Positions 22,406 through 32,349 of a DNA stretch of 64,000 nucleotides are shown here, piece by piece. The notes below the pieces were generated by a model. It did no database searches. It was not told the origin of the DNA and was given only the letters and a program-made list of their open reading frames with translations. A program made the position numbers and the translations under genes. Source of the stretch: Pseudo-nitzschia pungens (Eukaryota > Bacillariophyta > Bacillariophyceae > Bacillariales > Bacillariaceae); contig CM074760.1 of assembly GCA_037355855.1 (NCBI GenBank), positions 488,501 through 552,500 on the forward strand, in the 5' to 3' direction. Position 1 is the first letter of the stretch; every line of letters begins with the position of its first letter.

Positions 22406-23747
22406 TGCATTATGTTATGATAATATTACGGTGCATACGGTATTCAAACAACAGTCGCGAATCGCTGTCGTCTCGACTACTACCTTACTACAGCTACCGT
22501 TCCAATACCATTGCCGCAATCCTATAACTTCTAGAAGGCGAGTTAGCTCGGACGTTACGTAGTTCGCACAGAGCATTGTTGTATGTTGGTCTGGCATACC
22601 GTATCTTACGGTAAATTACCGGTTTTCGGATGGCAACTTCCTTGCGATTGGAAAGACGAACATACTACGGTACATATTATTACAATCGTGCATACCAATG
22701 CTGTTACTTTCCATGCCACTGGTCATCAACGCGCCAATTTGCAACAGAAATGAATGAGACATAATCACCCTTTCTTTTTTCATTATTCATTCCGATGACC
22801 ACATCATCAGTGCAAGAAGTCTTTCGTATGTGCCTATCACTTACCGGTAACCTTACGTCACGTACCTTACAACTTCACTAAAGCGGGTAAGATTACAGTT
22901 ATCTCAATATATATGAAAACAGTACGTGTGGTAGTGACAGATGCAACAGCAACTGTTGTTATGCCTTCATAAGCTGCCGCGATTACCGGTAACCTTACCG
23001 TACGGTAGAAAGCTAACATTCTCCGAATTGATTCATGTGGCACGTGTGACCAGTGCCCAAGCGTCTTCATTACAGTATAGTTGACTATCACAAGAACATT
23101 CGGCGACCAATCAATTTTAACTGAAGACGTTTAATAATTGTCGTATTTTTTGTATCGGTGGATGTGTATCGGTGAATGTGTATCGGTGAAACTGCACCTT
23201 CCCACAAGTCATTGTAACCAAAAAAAGGCATGTTTCAAAATTTGGTATTTCACTTTCTCCGTTGTCAAACGGCTTTAACGCTCATTCTAGCATTTACGAT
23301 AATAGTGATAGGACAATTCTTCACAATGCGACAAAAACAACCAATCACGCGTCACGCAACACGTTTGTCCAACTGATGGTTTGTATCGAAAAGAGAAACT
23401 CCATCCCACCCAGCCCCGGCGAGGCGCAGATCGAATTTTGTCTATTTGTTGTCCACAAACAATTCCGACACCGCTTCATAAAACAACGAGAAGTTTCGAT
23501 AATCTTACCCGCAAACCACATCCGCCAAAGATACCGCATCACTCCACTCTTTTGTCAAGCATAACCGTAGATAGTAGAGAGCGACTGCCCGACCGAAATT
23601 TTGTTCATACCTTTTTGTTCACACCTTTTTGTTCATAGTCCGCGTTCAACGTCCCATTTGTTGCACACTTTCCGTACACTAGGCTGTGGTCTCGGAGCGT
23701 GCTCACTGCAAGTATAAATTCGACATTGACCAAACAATAATACGAGT
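22406..23747. other. Intergenic, nothing gene-like
   Basis: AT-rich, with several dispersed motif copies (cttaccggtaacc near 22850, taccggtaaccttaccgta near 22984). A short tandem tgtatcggtg(g/a)a(t)g repeat occurs three times at about 23150-23190. A TATAAA-like sequence at 23713 lies 35 bp before the next start codon. Confidence 0.5.
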
Positions 23748-25352
23748 ATGACGGCAACCAATGCAGAAAGGTCGATCGGCACGAAACAACCCTTGACCGA
23801 GGAAGAAGACGAGCATGAGCAGGAAGATGAACATGAGCAGGAACTCGAAGACAAGCACGAGCACGAAGACAAGCATGAGCACGAAGACGAACATGAACAT
23901 GAACACGAAGACGAACATGAACAAGAGCTCGAGAATGAACACGAGAATGAGCATCATCCAAGCCGAACCGAAATTGTGCTGAATGCTACCGCTGCTGCGA
24001 TAGCCATGGCGTTTTCCAGGGCAGCTCCGGTCGCGGTCAGTCCGAGCATGGCGTTCAATACCCTGGATGCGGACAACCTGTGTCGGGTACCCACCGAGGA
24101 CACAATGTCCTATCACCACAGTCAAGGGTACCATCCACTGCTCGATGACGAGTCCACCATTGTGACCTGGGAATCGATTCTTTCCATCCGAAACTTTGAT
24201 GGCGATGTTATTTCCGTGGAAGAAGTCCGGAGCTTGCTGTTGGAAAACGAGGACGATGAGGATGAAAACCCTCGGATGCAGGGAGAGCCGATCGGGGAAG
24301 TGCAGCAAGAGGGAAACGGATTGGTAATCACTCCGGGCAGCAAGGGCCAGATCGAGATTTCCCTCAACGAGGATGCACGTCCAGAAGTGGAGGAGCAGAA
24401 AGAAAGCCAACACACCAGCCCACGCAGGAAACCACGATTCTGGAATCCAACTCTCAAAAAGAAAATATTGGCAATCCTCAAGGTGTCGTCAAAGAATAAG
24501 AGGCGTCCTGAAGCAGAGAAGGGGAGCGATACAACCGTTGTTGAAAGCGAAGAAGCAAGCTACAAGAAAGAACTCAAGCAGCACGTATTGTACAAGTATT
24601 ATGTGAACGAAGATAGCGACGAACTTACGGACGACGGATCGTACGAAGAAATCAGCGATCTATCGACCGCGTCGAGTGGGTCCGTAGAGCTCACTTCCGT
24701 GATTCCATCGCAGTCATCATCATCAGCGTCGGCATCGTTGTCACCGTCGTTGAAATCCAAAGAGCTCGGGGAGAAAGAGTCTGTTGTGCGGGGACAAACG
24801 AGCATGAATCTGGCCGGATTCGAGATGGAACGATTCACGAGCCAGCTCGTCGGTATTACACCGAACGTCCTGCCAGCGCTGTTCGAGGAATCGTCCGATG
24901 TTGCCGGCGAATCGCCTTTGATGCGGATAAGGACATTCCAAAAAAGCCTTATTTACGGTAGTCAACCAATACTTCCATCGACAGACGAAGACGAGGACCA
25001 AGGAGAAACCGGAACAGAAATCGATGTGACCGCGGCACCCGTTCCGTCCCGACAGTCTGCTGCGTTTCCAACAGCACATGTGTGACGAAATCAAACACTC
25101 TGGTTTGCGTCCGCGACTGTTGGAACTGCCAATCAGGTACTCTGTGTACATCGAATGCGGTTTTCCGTTTACGACTCTCTTTCGCAAAACAAAAATAGCA
25201 ACATTGAAGATGGCGAACAAATCGTCGTTGGAACAAACTTTGGGATATCCAGTTGTAACATTTTCAGAATCAGTGGAACCAGGGAGCTCGTAGAACATGG
25301 CAACCTCGGTGTCATGTTCTACGGACTTCCTGATTTTGTAAACACTATCTAG
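23748..25352 (+). CDS. Acidic protein with Glu/His repeats, unknown; in-frame TGA at 25083
   Basis: From ATG 23748 the frame runs 445 codons to TGA 25083-25085. Residues 19-70 are a repetitive acidic-histidine tract (DEHEQE, KHEHED units) that could bind divalent metals. The rest is acidic and Ser-rich with a basic patch (RRKPRFWNPTLKKKILAILKV). No known domain. After the TGA the same frame stays open for 88 more codons with protein-like content (GEQIVVGTNFGISSCN, LGVMFYGLPDFV) to TAG 25350. A GT-AG intron of 57 nt (GTGTGACG to CCAATCAG, about 25077-25133) would remove the TGA and keep frame, so I take the gene to 25352. If that intron is not used, the protein ends at 25085. Confidence 0.6.
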
Positions 25353-25678
25353 TAGTCGGCCATATTAAGAATGTACTGCCTGATAAGATTGAATTCTGCA
25401 TTAGTAGTTCCTGCGAGCATTTACACCTAATTCGAAGAAGTTTCTTTTTATTCTGGTTTCTCTACAGTCGTAGTGAGCGACGTTTTCGAGTCGCAGAGAG
25501 AGCTCACCACCAGATGATGCCATGAGCCGGATTATGTATTAGCGTCGATATTTCCTATCGTTTTGGAGCAGTTATCGATCGATTCGTCTGTCGGACGAAG
25601 CGCTCGTTGAATGTTTGGAATGATCTCTTGCTCAACCTTCGCTCCACCGCGTCTCATAGCACACCGTGGATTATTTTG
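25353..25678. other. Intergenic between two convergent genes
   Basis: 3' flanks only; no gene, repeat or motif of note. Confidence 0.5.
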
Positions 25679-28675
25679 CTACAGTTTGAGGTCGTGGCGG
25701 GGAATCAGGAGCGACTCTCCTATCTTCACGACCTGAGGTGTCGAAAGGATTCGCACGGTTTGCCGTTCGGCGCATTGAGACGGAGAGGAAAATCCAGTTG
25801 AGACGGTGGTGAATGACGACGAAGGACCCCGCTTGGATGTCTGGTCGTTTTCTTCTTCTTCGTTTTCGTTTTCGTTGTAGCTGCCACTGTCGATGCGGAT
25901 CTGGAAGTCGACCCAAAAGGCAATCGCGTGGCACCATCCGCTGGATTTCACAAAGGGAGCCGGAATCGCTTCAGTGGTTCTTGTTGCAGCGGGATTGTGG
26001 TATAATTCCTTGGCATCCGAAGAGACCCCCATCCACCCATCGCTCTGATGGATGCTATTCCTTTCGTAGTCAACCGTCCCGATCCTCACCACCTCCGTCA
26101 CGGGAATCACTCCCTTGTATTCCCACAGCGGGATCGATATGCCGTGCCGATCGTACTTCCAGCAATCAACGATCGGTTGGTGGTCGAATCCATTCACATG
26201 AGAGTTTCCGGCCGACAAGTGTTTCCGGTATGAATCACCGAGGTCTTCGCATTGGATGCCGCAGGCCAGGACCACCGCCCTCGCCGGAACGCAAAGCGCA
26301 TCGGGCTTGACAATGGCCGTTCGCTTCAGCATTCGAATCGTGTAGAAATAATTGAGGGCCGTCTCGATCGACCATCCCTCCAGAAGCTCGTAGTATGGCT
26401 CACCGACAACCAGATCGACCACACCACCAACAACTGGGGAGGAGTCCGCATTGTTTGTGCTATTGCTGCCGTCGTCCTCGTTCGCTGTGTCAAAGATCGC
26501 TGGAGTCAACGATTCCGCGTGGCATTGGAGGATCTGGAAGGTCTGATCCTTGCGTCGGGGCAACCGGTTTCCGATCTGCGCCACAGTGGCAGCAGCCAGA
26601 GGCAATCCCGACGAACTGGATTCGACGGACGAAACGGAGGTTGCCCCCATCAGGGATGCCATCATTCCGCACAAAGAAAAATCCGAAACGTCCAGTACTG
26701 TAACCGGGAGCAGGGCGCTCGGTTTGGAGGAATGCACGGTCGTCGCATTTCGTCTGGCAAGGGTAGCGAGGGCCACTCGAATCCCGTCGCGGAACTTTCC
26801 CAGTCGTTCCACATCGTTCAGCTGCCAGCACCGTCGCGGAGTGACAACGGGGTTGCTTTCCGGAGGAATGGTTGGTCTCGGTCGTTTGCTGCGGCTGTCG
26901 GTATCCGAAGCATTATCATCAGTGTTGTCTTTGTTGTCTCTGTCGTCGTCGTCGACGACGCGGAGCGAGAAGTGCACCCTGGAATCGGTGTGCGATGCCC
27001 GTAGCGTGTATTCCTTGCCCTTTTCCACCGCAATCGATGAAGACGGTTGGCCATCATCGCCGCGGGGAAACACGTAGAAACATTGGTGCCAGTGATCCTG
27101 GAACTCGCTTCCGGGTTCCGTGGTATACCTAAGATCGCTGGGAATGTTGTCGCTATCGCTGGCAGTGTTTTTGTCTTGCTCTTTGCCCTCCGTGGTGCCA
27201 CCCGGACTCTTGCGACGGCGGCGGGGATCCTTATACAAATCGAGTTCCCACCAAAATAACACCCCCTCGGCAACTCCCGTTTCTGTGGCTACCACCCGCA
27301 GATTCTTGGGCGTGCGCGTGGTGGGATCGGGGCTAGGAATGAGGTCTGGGTGGGTGACGTCCAAGTACAGGGCCTCAAAGGGATCCGAAAGGGGTTGAAC
27401 GACGGGGATACCAGAGTTGTCGTTGCCCGCCGCCAGGTAGCGGTCGGCGCGAATTTCCACCTGGATTCCCTGTTTCGTTCCAGTAACTGGATCGTATGTC
27501 CCGTCCGACAGGGTATCCATGGTGCTGCTGCTCTCGGACGTCCTCGCCAGCCGCAAGACTGAGGATTCTTCGACTTTGCTCCCACCCTCGCCCTCGCCGC
27601 AGCTTCCCAGATCAAAGGTCACGACCGGTCCGGAAAATCCGGAGACTCCCGAGACGAGCCGACCGTACACCCGCGCGCTCTGGGGAAGGACGACTGCAGC
27701 CGGATGCAGGTGCCGATCCCATGCATCCCGCATCGCCGGGAGCCATCCCTCGCCTAGCAACCCACTCTCGAGCAATTCCGACGTGCAGAGCACGACGGGA
27801 GCTGTGCTCTCGCTCTCGCTGTTGCCCACGCGGCTTGCGGCCACCCGGAGCGGGGGATGGTGCCCCGAGTGTCCCTCGAGGACCGTCACGTCGACTGTGG
27901 TTGCGGTTGTGGCTGCGTCCGACTCCGAGGATGCAGTCACTGTCTCCGTGACAGAAGCAGACTCATCCGCACCACCAGACTCTGTGTCGGAGGGTCGGCC
28001 ACCCTTGCGCGCTCGCTCCCGCTCCAGGGCCACGGTGCGCACAGCGATGTTGGCCATGGGTTCGGCCATTTCGAGCGAGGTTACCGTAACGTCCAGCGGC
28101 AGATGAGTTGTCGTTGTCCTCGTCCTCGTCGCGGAAGGATCGGTTTTTGCGTTGGCGATCGAATCCCTCCGGGCCGCCATCAAATGCCGCGAGGAGAGGA
28201 GGGCCAACAGGCCGGTTCCGGAACCAATGTCGAGGGTGCCGAGACGTTGCCTCGAGTGGGTCGTTCCCGCGATCTTCGAGTCGTTGAAGCATGCAAACGT
28301 TCGGAGAACTTCCCTCGAGGCTTGATGAATCGCCGCTTCGTACAGCTTGTTTCGCCGCTCGTCGTTGAGCATGGGAAACATCCATATCTTGGTCCGGATG
28401 TGGTGTTCCATGGCTACTTTCAGCGCATCCTTGGAGTCCGAGTCCGAGTTCTCGGCTTGCGCCAGGGCGTTCTCCCACCGGATTCCTCCCTGGTCTCGAT
28501 CGAGTGTCGGGACAAGCAGCAGGGATCGGGATGATGGGTTGGTCGGTGTCGATGTCGGATCTTCCGGTTTTGGGTTTGGGTTCTCTTCATGATCCAAATC
28601 CCGTTCCGCAACGCGGACCAGCACCGACTCGTTCCACTTGGCACGGGCCAGTGCCTCGGCGATTTCCTGATTCAT
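25679..28675 (-). CDS. PRMT7-like protein arginine methyltransferase
   Basis: 998 residues from ATG 28675. It transfers methyl groups from S-adenosylmethionine to arginine. The tandem methyltransferase layout matches PRMT7: HHIRTKIWMFPMLNDERRNKLYEAAI mirrors the PRMT7 helix before the first domain. SAM motif I is LDIGSGTGLL (147-156), then LEMAEPMANIAV and the first double-E-like region LCTSELLESGLLGEGWLP. The second, degenerate domain has VVGEPYYELLEGW (about 756) and ends in IPLWEYKGVIPVTEV and HAIAFWVDFQI. It is about 300 residues longer than the human enzyme owing to acidic Ser/Asp insertions, including an acidic loop near 935. The frame is unbroken. Substrates (histones, splicing proteins in animals) are unknown here; it should act in cytosol or nucleus. 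Confidence 0.88.
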   Translation of the reverse strand: MNQEIAEALARAKWNESVLVRVAERDLDHEENPNPKPEDPTSTPTNPSSRSLLLVPTLDRDQGGIRWENALAQAENSDSDSKDALKVAMEHHIRTKIWMFPMLNDERRNKLYEAAIHQASREVLRTFACFNDSKIAGTTHSRQRLGTLDIGSGTGLLALLSSRHLMAARRDSIANAKTDPSATRTRTTTTHLPLDVTVTSLEMAEPMANIAVRTVALERERARKGGRPSDTESGGADESASVTETVTASSESDAATTATTVDVTVLEGHSGHHPPLRVAASRVGNSESESTAPVVLCTSELLESGLLGEGWLPAMRDAWDRHLHPAAVVLPQSARVYGRLVSGVSGFSGPVVTFDLGSCGEGEGGSKVEESSVLRLARTSESSSTMDTLSDGTYDPVTGTKQGIQVEIRADRYLAAGNDNSGIPVVQPLSDPFEALYLDVTHPDLIPSPDPTTRTPKNLRVVATETGVAEGVLFWWELDLYKDPRRRRKSPGGTTEGKEQDKNTASDSDNIPSDLRYTTEPGSEFQDHWHQCFYVFPRGDDGQPSSSIAVEKGKEYTLRASHTDSRVHFSLRVVDDDDRDNKDNTDDNASDTDSRSKRPRPTIPPESNPVVTPRRCWQLNDVERLGKFRDGIRVALATLARRNATTVHSSKPSALLPVTVLDVSDFSLCGMMASLMGATSVSSVESSSSGLPLAAATVAQIGNRLPRRKDQTFQILQCHAESLTPAIFDTANEDDGSNSTNNADSSPVVGGVVDLVVGEPYYELLEGWSIETALNYFYTIRMLKRTAIVKPDALCVPARAVVLACGIQCEDLGDSYRKHLSAGNSHVNGFDHQPIVDCWKYDRHGISIPLWEYKGVIPVTEVVRIGTVDYERNSIHQSDGWMGVSSDAKELYHNPAATRTTEAIPAPFVKSSGWCHAIAFWVDFQIRIDSGSYNENENEEEENDQTSKRGPSSSFTTVSTGFSSPSQCAERQTVRILSTPQVVKIGESLLIPRHDLKL

Positions 28676-29915
28676 AGCGATTGGAATCCGATCCAATATC
28701 GATTCGATTTCCGAGCCTGGGTTGCGGTGCTATCTTACAACAAGCGATTTCCGGGGGCGATGGAGGGATGCGCCGACCGACAAGAGAAGATAACCACACG
28801 TACTGAACGTACACGACACCAAGTAATTCGTTCGCAAACAAAATCAATGCATGAGTCCATCACATATATCACATATCACTGCAAAAGATTCTCGAATGAT
28901 GGAACGGTACCGTACGTAGGTAGGGACGATGATGGGAGATGGGACACACAACTCAGGATTGTCGTCCTTCAGATTTTTTAGAAACTTGGGAAGGAAGGAA
29001 TGATGGCTCTCCGTGGATTGGACGGTGGTTGTTGACACCCGATGAAAAGCAAGATGGTTTCCGAAACTGTTACTAACATAGTCGTTATATATATTCATAA
29101 TACATATGAATCATTTGATCTCCGATGGGGTCATGACCCTCTGATACAGGGTAGTATAATAGTCTATGAGAGTATCTTAAGTAGGTATTGGTTGTCAACA
29201 TGGTTTCGCGGAATCGCGCGATTGCGCTTTCAAAAGCTTTGATTCCAGTCGTGACACTGACAGTACATAACCGTTCCGGGATTCCTGTACCGTACGGTAA
29301 CCTTACGTCAACCAGTGACGTAACGGAAAAACAAAGAAACATCTCTCGGCGCTTCATGTGGCCTTCGTCCATTCGTTCGAGTTCATACCGTGCTCGTTTC
29401 GTAAATCTTACGATAAGGTTATGGAAATCACCCTTGTGGGTGCTTGTGAATTACTGGTACGAAGTAAGGTAAGTCTTACCGGTACCGGTATGTCAAACTC
29501 GAATGAGTGCGAATCACAAAGCGAACCGAACCCTGCCCTTCACTATTTTTAAGTGCGACCACTTGCACTGGTGATCAATCCGCCTGGACCAGGGCATGCA
29601 GCAAGCAGCATGCTTCAAAATTCAGCAAGTTCCTTGTCTTTCGAGGGAAGTTGTTGTTTATCTGCCGATTCCATCCCTACCGTACCGGTAATTTGATTGA
29701 GACATGCACATCATCTGTCAACCCGTGGATGACATTCCTTCCTCATCCCCCATTTTCCTCCTCGATACGAGTAAGGTTAACGTCATCGGCATCCCTGTCG
29801 GTAGGATCTCATTCTCTTGGTGCACGCACCGCGCAGTCACAATTTGTTCCTCTTCATTGTTGTCATCGAAAGGACTATCGATGATTCCGGGTTGCGGATC
29901 GCTCTAGAACGAACC
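28676..29915. other. Intergenic between divergent genes
   Basis: Probable promoter region of both PRMT7-like and bestrophin-like genes. Dispersed motif copies lie near 29293 (acggtaaccttacg), 29407 (cttacgataaggtta) and 29468 (gtaaggtaagtcttaccggta). A hairpin-like catgaccctctgatacagggt lies near 29130; its core catgaccctctgata recurs near 40901. Confidence 0.5.
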
Positions 29916-31508
29916 ATGAGCAGCAGCAAAGAGAACGCAAACAAACCAAACGCTACCGACACTTACAATCCACGGATTCGACGCCGGACGTCGGCTGCCA
30001 AACCCAATCGCCAAAACCAGAGCAACGATGCTGCTCCAAATAGTACCAACACCGCGCTCCGCCTCGACTCCCTGGCCGACTTTCAGGACGGCAAGCGGTT
30101 TTCCCCGGAGGAAAACACGAGCATCCTCCAGGACGTCACCCAGACCTTTCACAAGGTCTCGACCAAGCTGGGATTCCTCCAGTCCGCCCCCACCAACAAG
30201 GCCAAGCTCGAGTCGACGATGAATCGGGTCCGGCTCGAGGTCGGACTCTACAGGAACTTTCCCCTCGCGCACAACGCTCTCTCGCACTCCCAGAAACGAG
30301 TGGCCGCCCTCAAGGAGAATGGGCAGAAGCAAATGGACCACGTCCGGGCCACGGACGGGTGGTGGCGGACCCTCCTGGTGGTGGACGAGCGGGCTATCGA
30401 CAACTACCTTGGGCCGTGGCTGCTCATTTGCAGCAACGCTCTGCTGGCATGCCTGCTGGTCGAGGTCTGGGGCAAGGAGCTCCCCAAGGACTCACTGGAG
30501 CACTGGGACACGGTCTACGCGTTGGTCCTCAAGACCAGCCTGGCATTTTTGCTGGTCTTTCGCCTAAACCGATGCGCCATGCGCTACTGGGAGGCCCGGG
30601 GGCTATGGGGGAACCTCACCCACAAGACCCGCAACCTGGTTGGGGCCCTGCTCATGTACGGGACACACTCCCCCAAGCACCGGGACGCGGCCATTCGATG
30701 GGGGTCGGCCTTTTGCGTCGCCTCCAAGAATTTCATTCGCTCCGAGACGGAGGTTTGCCCGCACGAGCTGGCCGGATTTCTCAACACCCACCAGGTCGGT
30801 CGACTCCGGGAGGCCTCCCACGGGCCGCTTCTGGCGGCCTCCATGTGCCGGCACTACCTCGAGAAGCTCTTTCGGGTAGACGAGCACACTACCCCGGGGC
30901 TGGCCCACGCTTATTCCTTGCGGCTGCAGGAATGCCAGTCCTACGTGACGGGCATGGTAGAGCAGGTCTCGGGGATGGAAAAGATCCGGTCTACCCCGCT
31001 GCCGATTGCTTACGTGGCCCACCTGCGAACCTTTTTGATGCTGTACTGTATGTTTCTGCCATACGTCTGGGTCCACGAGTGGTCCTGGACGACCATTCCG
31101 CTTACGGCCTTTACGGCCTTTGCCCTGCTGGGCATCGAGGGGGCGTCCTCGGAGGTGGAGATTCCCTTTTCCAAGACCCGGTCCAATCACCTAGCGATGG
31201 AGGCCTACTGCTTGGTCATTCTGGAGTCGGTCACCGAGCTCGTGGTCAATGACGCCAACCTGCACATGCAGGGACGCAAGGGGAGGGACCCGGGGCTCTG
31301 GAAACGCAACGTTGGATTTGGCGTCGGGAGCAGCGAGTTCTTCTCCGATTCGGACGAGGACAATGACGAGGACGAGGACGAGGACGATACGAATGGCACG
31401 GAGGAGACGGCTCGTGGTAATCTGTCAAGTTCCTTTCGGCACGAAGACAAGAAGGTGGATCGCAACACCATTCCTGACAGGGGAACCAAGGGAGAAAGCT
31501 TGGTCTGA
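29916..31508 (+). CDS. Bestrophin-like anion channel
   Basis: 530 residues from ATG 29916 (MSSSKENANK); the frame is open upstream without ATG. It belongs to the bestrophin/UPF0187 family of chloride or bicarbonate channels. Seen: WWRTLLVVDERAIDNYLGPWLLICSNALLACLLV (first helices), a second hydrophobic segment VYALVLKTSLAFLLVFRLNRCAMRYWEARGLWGNL with the family-typical RxNxxxxRYWEAR, and a late pair LRTFLMLYCMFLPYVW and IPLTAFTAFALLGIEGASSEVEIPF, whose ending is the conserved bestrophin turn before the acidic Ca-clasp-like region. The C-terminal 60 residues are Asp/Glu-rich. No plastid signal is evident, though thylakoid bestrophins are known in algae, so location is open. The N-terminal 90 residues look disordered. 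Confidence 0.88.
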   Translation: MSSSKENANKPNATDTYNPRIRRRTSAAKPNRQNQSNDAAPNSTNTALRLDSLADFQDGKRFSPEENTSILQDVTQTFHKVSTKLGFLQSAPTNKAKLESTMNRVRLEVGLYRNFPLAHNALSHSQKRVAALKENGQKQMDHVRATDGWWRTLLVVDERAIDNYLGPWLLICSNALLACLLVEVWGKELPKDSLEHWDTVYALVLKTSLAFLLVFRLNRCAMRYWEARGLWGNLTHKTRNLVGALLMYGTHSPKHRDAAIRWGSAFCVASKNFIRSETEVCPHELAGFLNTHQVGRLREASHGPLLAASMCRHYLEKLFRVDEHTTPGLAHAYSLRLQECQSYVTGMVEQVSGMEKIRSTPLPIAYVAHLRTFLMLYCMFLPYVWVHEWSWTTIPLTAFTAFALLGIEGASSEVEIPFSKTRSNHLAMEAYCLVILESVTELVVNDANLHMQGRKGRDPGLWKRNVGFGVGSSEFFSDSDEDNDEDEDEDDTNGTEETARGNLSSSFRHEDKKVDRNTIPDRGTKGESLV

Positions 31509-32349
31509 CACAGGTATCTCGTCCTTCGAGTGCTTTTCTTTCATGCGAGCAAGCAGCGACCTCAACACCGTCCTCGGTCAGTGCCGGTGGAAGACGGTGC
31601 TTGGGCTGCTCGCTGTTCGGCTCCCAAAGATACCTTATTGTTTTTCGGTGACATTGCCCATAAGAATAAGCCACGGGATACTCGTCGCCTCCATTCTTTC
31701 CGGTTTATAGAGCTGCATGCGACTGGACTGGACTGGACTAAATTGTACTATCTTAGGAACTTGCCGTTTGCCGAGGATGGCCTCAAAAGGATTTTCTTTC
31801 TCGAGCATAAAAAAATAGGAATTCAAATAACGAGACTTAGGGAGGGCAAGCCACCAAAACTATCAAAGCAACGTTTCTCCTACGAGACATGGAGAAAAAG
31901 GCTATGGTGATTGGCGCTGTGGAAAAAGATAGATGGAACAGTCGTTTAGTAGAGTGTTACAATAATTATCCGTAAGATACATGCTTACGTCTACAAAATG
32001 GAGCTGTATTATAATGATTTCCGAAAAGGGTACCAATGCGTGAACAAGATAAACGTTCTACTCGGATCTAAATGGCTGTAATATAATTAAAATGGTAAAT
32101 TGTGATAGCCGTCATTCAAGTTTATTCAAGATCGTTAGGAATACAGTTATTCTTCAACAATAAAATCACACATATATGGAAGTCAGCAAAGGTCTAAATT
32201 GGAAGTCAGCAAAGGTCAATAGCAGAAACGGAGTTGGCGTCCCCTCATTGCACGGTCAAAACGGCACGAAGTGGAATAGCAGAGCTAGCTTACGTGCATG
32301 CCCGTGAATGTCATAATGCGATCGGATGAAGTGCGCATCCAACCACCTC
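31509..32349. other. Intergenic, nothing gene-like
   Basis: AT-rich 3' flanks of two convergent genes. A 17-bp direct repeat (ggaagtcagcaaaggtc) occurs at about 32178-32194 and 32201-32217. Confidence 0.5.

Noticed and set aside
25077..25090. Selenocysteine at the in-frame TGA 25083
   Set aside because: No selenoprotein family context, no redox motif around the TGA, and no SECIS-like hairpin identified by eye; a 57-nt intron is simpler.
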